DNA from: Atherix ibis
Lineage: Eukaryota > Arthropoda > Insecta > Diptera > Athericidae
Assembly: GCA_958298945.1 (NCBI GenBank)
Contig: OY282605.1
Location: 40,526,811-40,590,810 of the forward strand
Direction of reading: 5' to 3'
Length of the DNA stretch: 64,000 bases
The translations under genes were made by a program, and so were the position numbers. This document shows, piece by piece, positions 1-10,522 of this stretch (position 1 is its first letter; every line of letters begins with the position of its first letter). The notes beneath the pieces were generated by a model. The model was not told the DNA's origin and made no database searches. It was given only the letters and a program-made list of their open reading frames with translations.

Positions 1-1105
1 CGTAACAGTTCGGCTGAAAAGTTTAGAACGTTGACGTCTAGATGGCGCCTCTTGCAAAAATCTACTTAATTATCACAAAGCAAAATTTGACAGCAATCGG
101 TCGATTGGTTCGTGAGATATAGAATTTTGAGTGGAGCAACTTTTGTTATTGAAAAAAAAATGGATAAAGACGAATTTCGTGTATTGATAAAGCATTGCTT
201 TTTGATGGACTCTGCTCCAGCTATTTCAACTGTGGAATATTGGTTTCGTCAATTTCGAACTGGTCGTACGAGCACAGTTGATGCAGAACGCAGTGGACGC
301 CCAAAAGAGGTGGTTACGGCAGAAAACGTCAAAAAAATCCACAAAATAATTTGAAATGACCGTAAAGTGAAGTTGAGCGAGATAGCTGAGACTCTGAAGA
401 TATCGAAAGAGCGTGTTGGACATATCGTGCATGAATATTTGGGCATGCGAAAGCTGTGTGCATAGTGGGTGCCGCGTGAGCTCACTGTGGACCAAAAACA
501 ACAACGTGTTGATGGTTCTGAGCTGTTCAAGCGCAATAAACCCGAATTTTTGCATCGATATGTGACAATGGATGAAACATGGCTCCGTCACTACACTCCA
601 GAGTCCAATCGGCCGTCGGCAGAGTGGAGAGCGAGCGACGAACCGAATCCAAAGCGTGGAAAGACGCAATAGTCGACTGGCAAGGTGATGGTGTCTGTAT
701 TTGGGGATGCGCATGGTATAATATTCATTGACTATCTCCAGAAGGGACAGATGATCAACAGCGACTATTATATAGTGTTATTGGATCGTTTGATGAAAGA
801 AATCGCTAAGAAACGGCCTCATTTGAAGAAGAAAAAAGTGTTGTTTCACCAAGACAATGCACCGTGTCACAAGTCGATGAAAACGATGGTCAAACTCAAT
901 GAATTGGGCTACGAATTGCTGCCCCATCCACCGTATTCTCCAGATCTGGCCCCCAGCGACTTTTTCCTGTTTGCAGACCTCAAGAAAATGCTCGCTGGCA
1001 AGAAATTTAAGACCGATGATGAAACTGAGGCCTATTTTGGGGCAAAACCGAAAGAGTACTATAAACATGGTATCGAAAAGTTGGAAGATCGCTATAATCG
1101 CTGTA

Positions 1106-2364
1106 CGTAGGCTACTATATATATTTCTGGCCTAGGCAACACTAAGTGTTGCCAGGTGCGATCTGACATTTCCATTGGAAAGTTTGACATTTTTTAGCAT
1201 AAACGTACTCAGAACGTTTTGACGTACGACTATCATTTGTGTTGTTTACAGTGACTTGAAAAAATCAATTTGGCAAAAAAATGGAATTAACTCGTGAACA
1301 TTTTCGTGCGATCATTTTTCACAACTTTCGACGTGGATTATCACGACAAGAGTGCATCGATGGACTTAAATCTTTGTATGGCTATGAAGCACCATCCTAT
1401 AGCACTGTGAAAAACTGGTACAACGAATTCAATCGTGGCCGACGCTCGCTCAAAGACGAATTCCGTGAAGGTCGTCCAAAAACAGCCGTTGTTCCAGAAA
1501 ACATCGATGCCGTACGTGAACTGATAATGCAAGACCGTCATGTGACATACCGTGAGATAGAGGCATGCCTAGGCATTTCTCCCACCAGCATACATTCGAT
1601 ATTGCATGAACACCTGGCCGTAAAAAAGGTTTGTTCTCGTTGGATCCCGCACAATTTGACAATCGCTCAAAAAAAGGCTCGTGTGGATTGGTGTAAAGAA
1701 ATGCTGAAAAAATACGATCGCGGTGCTTCAAAAGACGTTTATAAGATCGTCACAGGTGACGAATCATGGATCTATGCGTATGAGCCCGAAACAAAACAGC
1801 AATCGACCGTGTGGGTCTTCCAAGACGAGTCAAATCCAACGAAAGTTGTTCGTGGAAGAAGCACTTCGAAGCAAATGGTCGCTTGTTTCTTTGGCAAAAC
1901 TGGTCATGTGGCGACTGTTCCGCTTGTGCAACGTAGGACGGTCAATTCTGAGTGGTACACCACCATTTGTTTGCCTGAAGTCTTCGGAGAAATTCGAAAA
2001 ACGAACAAGAGAAGTCGAATCATTGTGCACCATGACAATGCGAGCTCTCACACATCGGCTCAAACCAGCGCCTTTTTGACCGGACAAAACGTCGAATTGA
2101 TGGGTCATCCTCCGTACAGCCCTGACTTGGCACCCAATGACTTCTTTTTAATTTTCGTCGCCAGAAGATGCTGTTGAAGCATTCAAAAACCATGTTTTGG
2201 AGGTGTCTCAATCGGAGTGGAAAAAGTGCTTCGAAAATTGGTTTGAGCGCATGCAAAAGTGTATAAATCTTGATGGAGAATATTTTGAAAAACAATAAAA
2301 CCTTTTTCGTTGATAAATATTCGCATTTTCATTATTAGGCCAGAAATATATATAGTAGCCCACG
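1106..2364 (+). mobile_element. Mariner nested in the irritans-type element
   Basis: It sits at a TA target (1104-1105 and 2365-2366). Its inverted repeats begin CGTAGGCTACTATATATATT, with the complement at 2336-2364. It is nearly identical to the complete copy at 10523-11810, differing by a few substitutions, a 6-nt stretch in the leader, and a 35-bp deletion near 2150. The near identity shows recent transposition of this family. Confidence 0.95.
1281..2177 (+). pseudogene. Mariner transposase, truncated by a 35-bp deletion (298 aa)
   Basis: Same start and reading frame as the intact 350-aa transposase at 10692. The frame runs through the two N-terminal helix-turn-helix units and all three catalytic aspartates (TGDESW, HHDNASS, PNDFF), then shifts right after FFL because 35 bp are missing. 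The deletion ends share a short ATTT match. The last 60 or so residues of the protein are lost, so activity is doubtful although the catalytic triad is present. Confidence 0.93.
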
Positions 2365-2461
2365 TATCGCCCTCGAAGGCAACTATGAATAATAAAAATG
2401 AATTTTGCAAAAAAAAATATTTCTACTGTGTTACGTTATAAACTTTTCAGCCGAACTGTTA

Positions 2462-3396
2462 TTTTGAGAAGACATAGTAATTGCTCGAACATGCCAGAGA
2501 TGGTTTGCGAAATTTTGTTTGGAAGATTTTTCTTTAAAATATGAACCCAGATCAGTAAGGCCATCAGATGTCAATGACGAAGTGCTACGCAGTATGATCA
2601 GGATAAATCCCATGTTAAATTCCACAGAAAAGGCCCTCAAGCTTGGAATTCATCAGACTTCTGCTTAAGAGCACATTAAAAGACTTGGTTTTGTGTCTAA
2701 ACTCTCTGTTTTGGTGCCATACGAAAAATTTAATGGATCGAATTTCAATATGTTCTTCAAATCTTGCTTGTCACTAAAGGGAACCGTTTTTGGATAGCTT
2801 GGTGATTGGTGATGAAAAGCGGATAGTTTAAAAAATGCATATGTTTACAAAGCGGAGATACCACCGACTACATCCAAAGCTGACATGTATCAAAAGAAAG
2901 TTAAGTTGTGTTGTTGGTGGGATCGGAGGGGTATTGTCCACTATGCGTTGCTGATCGTTACTGTTCGCAATTTGATGTTTTGAATAAAGAAATTCAACAT
3001 AAAAGTCCATATTTGGACAACAGAAAGGGTGTAATTCTTCACCATGACAACGCTAGACCGCATGTGCCAAGAGAAACCGTACAAAAAATTGCAGAGTTGG
3101 GTTGGGAAACTCTACCTCAGCCAACATATTATCTAGATGTTGCACCATCTGACTATCACCTGTTCAGGTCGCTGCAAAACTTTCTTGATGGAAATGAATA
3201 TATAATTTATGAGGGTGTCCAAATGGCAGTGGAAGAATAATTTTCGTCCAAGAAGGAGGACTTCTTTTTCATGGCGTTGGATAAGCTGCTAGAACGCTGG
3301 CAGACAGTTGTAACTAATACCAGGAAATTATATTATGGATTAATTTTTGACAGAACTTTCCCTTAGAAAAAACGACCGAACTTTCCCTTACACCCA
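2462..3396 (+). mobile_element. Old mariner remnant, 5' end cut off by the irritans element
   Basis: Broken frames give WFAKF, then KLSVLVPYE, LVIGDEK, KVKLCCWWDRRGIVHY, ILHHDNARPHV and PSDYHLFRSLQNFL, which is the mariner order from helix-turn-helix to DD34D domain. The longest piece is 2908-3240. Many stops and frameshifts show age. The right end holds two copies of GAACTTTCCCTTA (about 3353 and 3380), possibly part of the terminal repeat. The left terminal repeat is not seen. Confidence 0.8.
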
Positions 3397-3574
3397 ATAA
3401 ATTTATGTATAAAACAAATTGCAATATAATTATAAAAATGGTTATTCTGTATTATAGTAACGTTTTGCTCTTGAAGAGGAGCCGCACTCAGCGTTTGGAC
3501 TTATCTTACAGCACATTATCCATACATAATTTAATTAACTGGAAAATTATAGCCTGATGACTATCAAATATATA

Positions 3575-4823
3575 TCGGGTTGTGCGAAAAGTAATTTCGT
3601 TTTTTTTTGACAACCAACTTCACACTTAAGCCGCATAATCGTATGTATTTTGATAGCTGACATAGCAAGGCTTGCTTGTGAAAAATTTCGATTGTTTCTG
3701 CACCGTAGTTTTTGGTTGATACCCTTTTGAATATGGAAAGTAAAAAACAGCATTTTCGGCATATTTTACTTTTTTACTATAGAAAAGATAAAAATGCTGT
3801 GTAAGCAAGAAAAAAATGCTGTTCACTTAACATATCTTCTCCGATGTGTATGGAGAAGATGTGTTAAGTGAGCGCCAGTGCCAAAACTAAATTTTGCAAA
3901 ATTTCGATCCGGCAATTTTGATCTCGTTCTGGAAGGCCAGTTGAAGCTGATAAAGACACAATAAAGACATTTATTAATGCAAACTGGCAAATAACAACTC
4001 GTGATATCGCTGAGAGATTAAATTTATCGAATACGACCGTTCATGATCATTTGAAACGGGTAGGTTCTATCTCAAAACTCGACATATCAGTTCCTCATCA
4101 TATAACGGAAAAAATTTGCTTCTCAAACGCCAAGAAAATAATCCATTTTTAAAGCGTATCATCACTGGGGACGAGAAATGGGTTGTCTACAACAATGTTA
4201 AGCGCAAAAGATCCTGGATTAGAAAAGATGAACCGGATCAAAGCACTTCGAAAGCCAATATTCATCAAAAAAAAGTTATGCTATCTGTTTGGTAGGATTA
4301 CAAAGGAATAGTTTATTTTGAGCTTCTACCGAGCAACACAATGATCATTTCTGAAGTGTACTGTCATCAGTTGGATAAATTGGATGATTCACTTAAAGAA
4401 AAAAGGCTAAAATTGGGCAATAGGAAAGGTATAGTGTTCCAACAGGATAATGCGAAACCACATACAAGTTTGACCACTTGGCAAATGCTTTTAGAGCTTG
4501 GATGGTATATATTACCACACCCACTATATTCTCCAGACCTAGCGTACCTTCCGATTATCATTTGTTTCAGTATGTACAAAATTTTTTAGACAGTAAAATG
4601 TTTAATTCAAAAATCACTTGGAAGAGGTCAAAAATCACTTGGATCATTTTTTTGCCAGCAAAGAACAAAAAATTATGACAAAAAAAAAATCATGCTACTT
4701 CCAGAAAAATAGCAAAGGGTAATGGATCTGAACGGTAATTAATTGAAAAAATATTAATTCACTATAAGAAAATAGTCTTTAATTTTTATAAGAAGAAACG
4801 AAATTACTTTCCGGACAACCCAA
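3575..4823 (+). mobile_element. Decayed DD34D mariner, full length
   Basis: The ends form inverted repeats (TCGGGTTGTGCGAAAAGTAA at the left; its near complement ends at 4823) with TA on both sides. The 1249-bp length is typical. Transposase fragments across frames include KNAV, FAKFRSGNFDL, VPHHITEK, KRIITGDEKWV, IVFQQDNAKPHTS and PSDYHLFQ; many stops. A hairpin at 3823-3871 replaces part of the coding sequence (see findings). A younger copy of this family donated the insert at 9860-10178. Confidence 0.9.
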
Positions 4824-4879
4824 TATATAAAATATCCCGATTCGATGCTGATTTTTCTAATACAAATTTTTTTTTTAAC

Positions 4880-5190
4880 GATGAAGCTAAAAATTTTTTT
4901 TTAGTGATAAGGCGGCTCAGTTTTCGATTGATGTATACATTAACAAGCAAAATTTTCATCTAGAAGAAGCCATTGTATCTAAGAAAAGCGGCTGGATGGT
5001 GTGCGTTTTGGAACAAGAGACCGTTACCGTCAATTCTAAGCGCTATGGTGGCATGGTAACAGAATTTTTTTAGCGCGAATTTAGAGATTTTAGAAAATAA
5101 TACTAAAAGCCACATAACATAACAAATTTTAGCGAAAGAATCATTGAAAATCACCTCAAGAGGTGACATTGCAGTAATTTGAATTATATA
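4880..5190 (+). mobile_element. DD41D (rosa-like) transposon remnant
   Basis: Reading across frames gives pieces such as INKQNFHLEEA, TVTVNSKRYGGMVTEFF, matching the middle of DD41D transposases (NKQN..., TVNSERY). It abuts the better preserved DD41D element to its right. No terminal repeats were found. Confidence 0.6.
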
Positions 5191-6398
5191 CGGTTTTTTA
5201 ATAAGAGTGATATGAAATTCTGAGTAACGTTTCGGCCATTTTTAATATATCATAATCTGTCATTTTTTTTCATTGTATTCAGTCATGTTTATAATTTCAT
5301 CATGGAGAGATATACGCAAGAAAAACGTTTACAAATTATCCAATTTTATTATCAAAGTAATCGTTCTCCAATTGCAACATTTCGTGCTCTTTTGCTCGCT
5401 ATTCGTCAATAAGACAAAGAACCGCTCGAAGTAATGAAAATATTGCTGCCGTTCACGCAAATGTTGCTGAAGACCGAAATTTGTCGATTCCAAGACGTTC
5501 TCAAGAATTGGGACTGTCTCAAACCACAACCTGGCGGATTTTTAGAAAGGATCCTTATAAAATTGTTATCACTCAAGAACTGATGCCATTGAGCCACCGT
5601 AAACGTCGTGAATTTTCTGATTTTGTCTTGGAACAACATGAAAACGATACCGATTTTTTTAAGAAAATCATCTTCTCCAATGAGGCTCACTTTCATCTGA
5701 GTGGTGCGGTAAATAAACAAAACTGTCGATTCTGGTACGAAGAAAATCCACAAATTATTCATGAACACCCATTACATTCACCTAAATTGACAGTTTGGTG
5801 TGGTTTTTGGTCTGGTGGAATCATCGGTCCGTACTTCTTCCGAAATGAAGCTGGTAACACCGTTAGTGTCAATGGAGAACGGTATAGATCGATGATAACC
5901 AACTTTTTATGTCCGAAATTGGAAGAAGTTGATCTTGACAACATCTGGTTCCAACAAGACGGGGCTACGTGCCACACAGCACCTGCAACAACCGAATTAT
6001 TGCGAGAAAAGTTTGGAGATTCGATTATTTCACGAAATTGTGACATTGAATGGCCTCTAAGAAGTTGTGATTTAACCCTATTAGACTATTTCTTGTGGGG
6101 TTACTTGAAATCATTGATCTTTAACAAAAAATCAGACTCTTTTCAAGCTTTAGAAGTCAATATTGAACGTGCTTTTCATGACATACGACTTGATTTAGTG
6201 GAAAAAGTGCTCGAAAATTGGGTTTATTGAATTCGTTCCTGCAAAAGAAGTCGTGTAGGCCATTTGAATGACGTTTTATTTAGAACTAATTGTATTGATT
6301 GTATTTCATATTAAATAAAAAACATTTGAATTTTCTTAACAATTAGTATGGTTTTTTTTTTTAAAAAGAAATCATATCACTCTTATTCGAAAAACCTT
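5191..6398 (+). mobile_element. DD41D (rosa-like) mariner-related transposon
   Basis: Terminal repeats: left CGGTTTTTTAATAAGAGTGA, right end complementary (ATCATATCACTCTTATTCGA...), near TA at 5189-5190 and 6399-6400. About 1.2 kb. One long transposase frame remains (5413-6230). Poly-A signals AATAAA follow the stop near 6314. Confidence 0.9.
5302..6230 (+). pseudogene. DD41D transposase with N-terminal deletion and mutated catalytic Asp
   Basis: The family start MERYTQEKRLQIIQFYYQS is seen at 5302, but a stop follows at 5410 and part of the first DNA-binding domain is missing. A second frame then stays open to 6230 (ARSNENIAAVHANV..., IPRRSQELGLSQTTTWRI, TVWCGFWSGGIIGPYFF, IWFQQDGATCHTA, LDYFLWGYLKS). 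Spacing from QQD to the D of LDYF is 41 residues, defining DD41D. The first acidic residue is changed: FSNEAHF replaces the usual FSDEAHF. With that change and the deletion the enzyme should be inactive. Confidence 0.88.
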
Positions 6399-6750
6399 TA
6401 TTATATCGCATAAATAATGGTAAGGTCTAGGCAATATACACGTAGTGAAATAAAAGTTTCAATAAAATCAAAATTATAAATCTCGGTTTAATTATCCTTC
6501 CTAACAGGACTTTCCTATGTACAAATTGGATAATCTTTTACTAATTTTTTTATATTTTTTTCAAAAACTTAAATCAATTTGAGAACTTTTTACTTGCAGT
6601 GTACCTACAGTGTATGCTGTAGTGTATTGGTACATTGCAGTATATGAATTTTATTAGCAGTAAGTAGGCTTGGTTGTGAATTGAAAAGTTTACGTATAAG
6701 AACGACTTGTAGAAAAACACAACAAAAACCAAATTTCGAAGCAAGTAAAC

Positions 6751-6948
6751 GAAACGTCAAAACCAACGGCCCAGAAATTTTTGGAAAGTGGAGGATGTAC
6801 GAGAAAAAGTTGAAGCTATGAAGAAGCAGCATCGGTAGAAAATTTTCGGTCGAAATTTTCAACCGGCATTGCTCCTTCAGAACTTCAACTTCTTCTCGTA
6901 TTTCCTTAACTTTCCAAGAATTGCTGGTCCTTTTGGTTTTGACGTTTT
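6751..6948. repeat. Long inverted repeat (hairpin-forming)
   Basis: Left arm 6751-6830 and right arm 6868-6948 are complementary over about 80 bp with roughly 80% identity by eye, separated by about 37 bp. Shared blocks include ACGTCAAAACCAA and CTTGGAAAGT. A transcript would fold into a long imperfect hairpin. Confidence 0.8.
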
Positions 6949-7743
6949 GTTTTTTTGTTCTGTTTTTTAAAACTTTCTTCTTCTGTAGAATTTTTACCAT
7001 TTTTCCTCTAATAATATTCATTATATGTTATATAAATATTAACCATATAATATATGCACTTTTTTCAGTGTATTCTATTTGTTGGCCTGTTTCAGTTAAT
7101 ATTATGTGTCAGGTTTATCTGCAACTATTGTTATTAAGTCACACATTAGTGCAGAGTATACTAAAACCAAATTGAGGACTTGGCGCAATTCTAATCCGTA
7201 TATGCACTTACTTAGCTACTAAGCGCTATGTACGTACATATATGGAAGGGTAGAGACTCAATAATAGAGACAGAAAGACAGTGAAAGAGAGAGAGACACA
7301 GAGAAAGCAGAATGTTTATCAATATCAACAGTAAAATTTGTAATCCTTTTACTATTGGACTGTGAGTTTAATCTAGATTCGTAAAAGCGTATTAATTGGT
7401 ATTCGCCCTTTTTTGACCAGCGGATTACTGTAGACTGAATTTGTAGCGTAACTTTGGAGCAGCATAATTAATGACATCCTCATAGGAAAATCCTTGCAGG
7501 TAAATAGACAAGAAGAAAACAGCTAAATTCCAATTGAACTTGCTTGTACACCAGTGATCCCTTAACGCATGTTATTAGCGGTTGGCCAATGTTGAACACT
7601 ACGATTTAGTGTGTTCCGAACACGGACTTTTGGTCTTTTTAGGAGAGTCGTGACTTTTATTGCCCAGATTCAATGTTGTCGTTTGAAATTCGATTGGTTT
7701 TTACACGTTTATGTCTTTATCAATAAATAGTCAGAAGCGTTTC

Positions 7744-7802
7744 ATCTAACAGCATCCACTTCTGGGCTCTATGTGGCTTCTCAGAAGTGGATGCTGTTAG
7801 AT
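7744..7802. repeat. Perfect inverted repeat, 21-bp arms
   Basis: Arms 7744-7764 and 7782-7802 are exact complements (ATCTAACAGCATCCACTTCT...) around a 17-nt loop. Not attached to any transposon end that I can see. Confidence 0.9.
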
Positions 7803-8820
7803 AAAAAAAAAAGAAGAGGACGTAAAGAGGCGCCAATAATTGATGGGAAAAGTGTAGATGAATACCTGCCTACTGGCATAATGGATTTACGAATGTCACC
7901 CATTAATGTTGTAAGTACATGTTTAGGACGACAGCCAGTCCATTTTATTTATTTACTGTTTCAGTTAGTGTAATTTCCTTGAAAGAGGTGAGAAAAGCAA
8001 ACCAACAAATTAGACGAATACGATTCGTACGAATACCTTTTTTTTGTTGAACTAAATTCAACAAAAAAAAAGGGACTGAACTTTAAAATGGTTAATAATA
8101 ATTTCAATTTGTGAGAATGTATGGATTATAAGACAGTATGGGTGTGTGTATGTGCTTAAGTTATGTAAGGAAGGTTTGCGTAGGCGAATCCAGTAAACAT
8201 GAACAAGTTCGGATGCAAGCAGAATCCTGATCGTCATAGAATTGGTTGTCGTGTAACAATTTATAATTCGATATTGATCGATTCTAAGCATGCTGTGCTA
8301 AGCTTAACTGTCCATTGATGCAATTTGATTTACTTGCATTTGAGTCGATTAACATTTTTAAGATATTCACTGATTGTGCGTGAAACACACCTGGACGTGA
8401 TTTGTTTCGACTAAGGTTGGAAAAATTTCCCATTTCCTGATCTCTTTTTTTAAATATTTTGCAATAAGATAGTTACAAAAATATGAACTTGGAGTTATTT
8501 TTTAGCAGAGTAAAATTAATGATGCACTTCTCTTTTGTACAGCCTCTATGTTAATCCCTTGTAGATGCACCCTTTTAGAAGTGTTTAATGCATGTTTGCG
8601 TGAAAGCATCACTTACCAAAGCGTAAGAAATCACCCGATGATCCAATTCTCTCTGAAAAGAATAATTTACAATTGCCTGGAGTAGTTGAATACAGAGGGG
8701 CTCGAAGGTCTATAAAAAAACCAATATGGAAGCAGAAGGATGCCATTATCAGGATGCCATTGACTATTATCAGTGGGTCTGGAATAGGAGTTATCAGCAG
8801 GAATATAAAGGATATTATTA

Positions 8821-8892
8821 CTCTTACTATCGGTGACTCCCTTCGGTACCTGGTAACTCTTACTATCGGTGACTCCCTTCGGTACCTGGGAG
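8821..8892. repeat. 36-bp tandem duplication, two copies
   Basis: CTCTTACTATCGGTGACTCC... through GGTACCTGG occurs twice with a 36-bp offset, essentially identical, so it is recent. The surrounding 8640-9000 is less AT-rich than its neighbours but shows no known domain. Confidence 0.85.
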
Positions 8893-9097
8893 TTCAGATA
8901 TACGCCCGATTGAACTTTGGCGAATATCTGAAAGCCCACGAAGGGACCAGATAGAACCGACGCAGGGTTCTATCTAGGATTCTCTACACAGAACCCCTAT
9001 TTTGACAGAAGCTAGAGCGACTGAAACGTTCAAACGTCAGGTGATGTCAGCATAGTACATTTCAAGTTTTCGGATCATTATATTTTTATACATGGTA

Positions 9098-10426
9098 CCT
9101 TAGATATATACCGCTGTTTGGTCAAACATAGATGGCGTGAGTGAGCGTATTAAACCACCATGGGCACGCCATACTTTTTTTATGAGTTTGACATCTGTCA
9201 ACATTAATCAGTACACATTGTCAGCTATTTCGTACAACAACATATATTTTTCCTTTGGTAATCATGTCTAGTTTTGTGCCATAAAAAGAGCATATACGGG
9301 AAGCTCTGCTTTTCTGCTTCAATTTGAAGAAATGGGCTGCCAAATCGCATTGAATGCTTATGGAGGCCTATGGTGACAGTGCTTTATTGGAAATAACATG
9401 CCGAGATTGGCTCGCCAGACAAAAAATATAGTCGTGAATCGGATTGTGACAGGCGATGAAAAGTGGATTTATTTCGAGAATCCTAAACGCAAGAAATCGT
9501 GGGTTGATCCCGACCAACCATCAACATCTTCCCCAAGACCAAATCGCTTCGAACGGAAGACGATGCTGTGTGCGTTTGGTGGGATCAGCAGGGTATCGTC
9601 TACTATGAGATGTTGAAACCTGGTGAAACTGTCAATGCTCACCGCTACCACCAACGTAAAAAAAGGATTATCAACAAAGACATGATAAGCTGATTTTCCT
9701 CCACGACAACGCACCATCGCACACGTCAAAAATGGTCCGAAACTACTTGGAGACACTCAACTGGGAGGTGGTACCGCACCCCGCTTATTCACCAGACCTG
9801 GTCCCTTCCGACTACCACCTGTTTTCGTCGATGGGCCACGCGCTCGCTGAGCAGCACAAGCTTTTAGAGCTTGGATGGGATATACTACCCACCCACTATA
9901 CTCTCCAGACCTAGCGTACCTTCCGATTATCATTTGTTTCGGTCTGTACAAAATTTTTTTGACGGTAAAACGTTTAATTCAAATGAAGAGGTCAAAAATC
10001 ACTTGGATCATTTTCTTGCCAGCAAAGAACAAAAATGTTATGAGCGTGGAATCATGCTACTTCCAGAAAAATGGCAAAGGGTATTGGATCAGACTGGACA
10101 ATATTTAATTGAAAAAAATATTAATTCACTATAAGACAATTGTCTTTCATTTTTATAAGAAGAAACGAAATTACTTTCGTCGATGGGCCACACGCTTGCT
10201 GAGCAGCACTTCGATTCTTACGAAGATATCCGAAAATGGCTTGATGAGTGATTTGCCTCGAAAGAGAAGGATTTTTTTGGCGTGGTATCCACAAATTGCC
10301 CGAGAGATGGGAAAAATGTGTAGCTAGCGAGGACAAGTACTTTGAATAAATTAGTTTTGGTTTTCTATGAAAAAAAACATGTGTTTTTTTGACTAAAAAA
10401 CAGCGAATTTAAGCTTATACACCTAG
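9098..10426 (+). mobile_element. Mauritiana-type mariner, internally deleted and chimeric
   Basis: It shares leader (AGATGGCGTGAGTGAGCGTA), coding and right end (ACAGCGAATTTAAGCTTATA) with the copies at 15590 and 22798. The left terminal repeat is decayed. Compared with those copies, about 270 bp are missing at 9413, joining CRDW directly to LARQ. The segment 9860-10178 belongs to another mariner and is flanked by a duplicated 32-bp stretch of this element. Remaining protein pieces: IVTGDEKWIYFENPKRKK and SPDLVPSDYHLFSSMGHALAEQH. Confidence 0.9.
9860..10178 (+). mobile_element. Foreign mariner 3' fragment inside the mauritiana mariner
   Basis: This matches the 3' part of the element at 3575-4823 (from LLELGW... 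through PSDYHLF to ACGAAATTACTTT) but is better preserved, with an open frame VPSDYHLFRSVQNFFDGKTF... to LIEKN. It stops about 17-20 nt short of the terminal repeat end. Flanks TCGTCGATGGGCCACGCGCT (9828) and its near copy at 10179 are direct duplications of the host element. It is not a transposition product. Confidence 0.88.
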
Positions 10427-10520
10427 TACTAGGAGCCACTTTATAGCACCACGATCGTGAGACCATTTAGCGACTTCATAGTACGTGTGGGAAGGTGTCT
10501 GAATGATATCGGTCTGTGGT
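10427..10520. repeat. Copy of a dispersed repeat (AGCGCCACGA...GGCCATTTAGCGAC family)
   Basis: TAGCACCACGATCGTGAGAC and CATTTAGCGACTTCATAGTA resemble stretches at 12800-12850, 15280-15330 and 29600-29640, all in the same orientation. It may be a 3' portion of a non-LTR element read on the - strand; the identity is uncertain. Confidence 0.5.
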
Positions 10521-10522
10521 TA

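Larger units (their letters stand above)
160..2392 (+). pseudogene. Irritans-type mariner transposase, broken
   Basis: The start ATG is at 160. The frame is open for the helix-turn-helix part (to 352), has a stop, resumes near 469-670, stops again (TAG), and runs from 685 into the nested element. After the insert the last codons (IALEGNYE, stop at 2390-2392) continue exactly. The catalytic motifs MDET, HQDNAPCH and APSDFF are still visible. Relative to the Himar-type protein about 18 residues are missing between CFL and DSAP, in the first DNA-binding helix region. Stops plus the deletion mean no functional protein. Confidence 0.9.
5..2459 (+). mobile_element. Irritans-type mariner, defective, carrying a nested mariner
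   Basis: Both ends carry the same inverted repeat (ACAGTTCGGCTGAAAAGTTT at the left, its complement ending at 2459), and TA duplications lie at 3-4 and 2460-2461. Without the nested insert at 1106-2364 the element is about 1.2 kb, normal for mariner. The encoded protein resembles the Himar/irritans group (MDKDEFRVLIKHCF..., SGRPKEVVTAENVKKIHK, VTMDETWL, FHQDNAPCHKS, PPYSPDLAPSDFFLF). The element is dead because its transposase is broken. Confidence 0.93.
6399..9097. other. Intergenic, AT-rich, no gene recognised
   Basis: I see no host exon here. It contains a compact hairpin at 6595-6639, a long inverted repeat at 6751-6948, a GA-rich stretch near 7260-7310, a quasi-palindrome at 7744-7802 and a 36-bp tandem duplication at 8821-8892. 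Short open frames (7773-7973, 8673-8954) have no recognisable domain. Confidence 0.6.
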
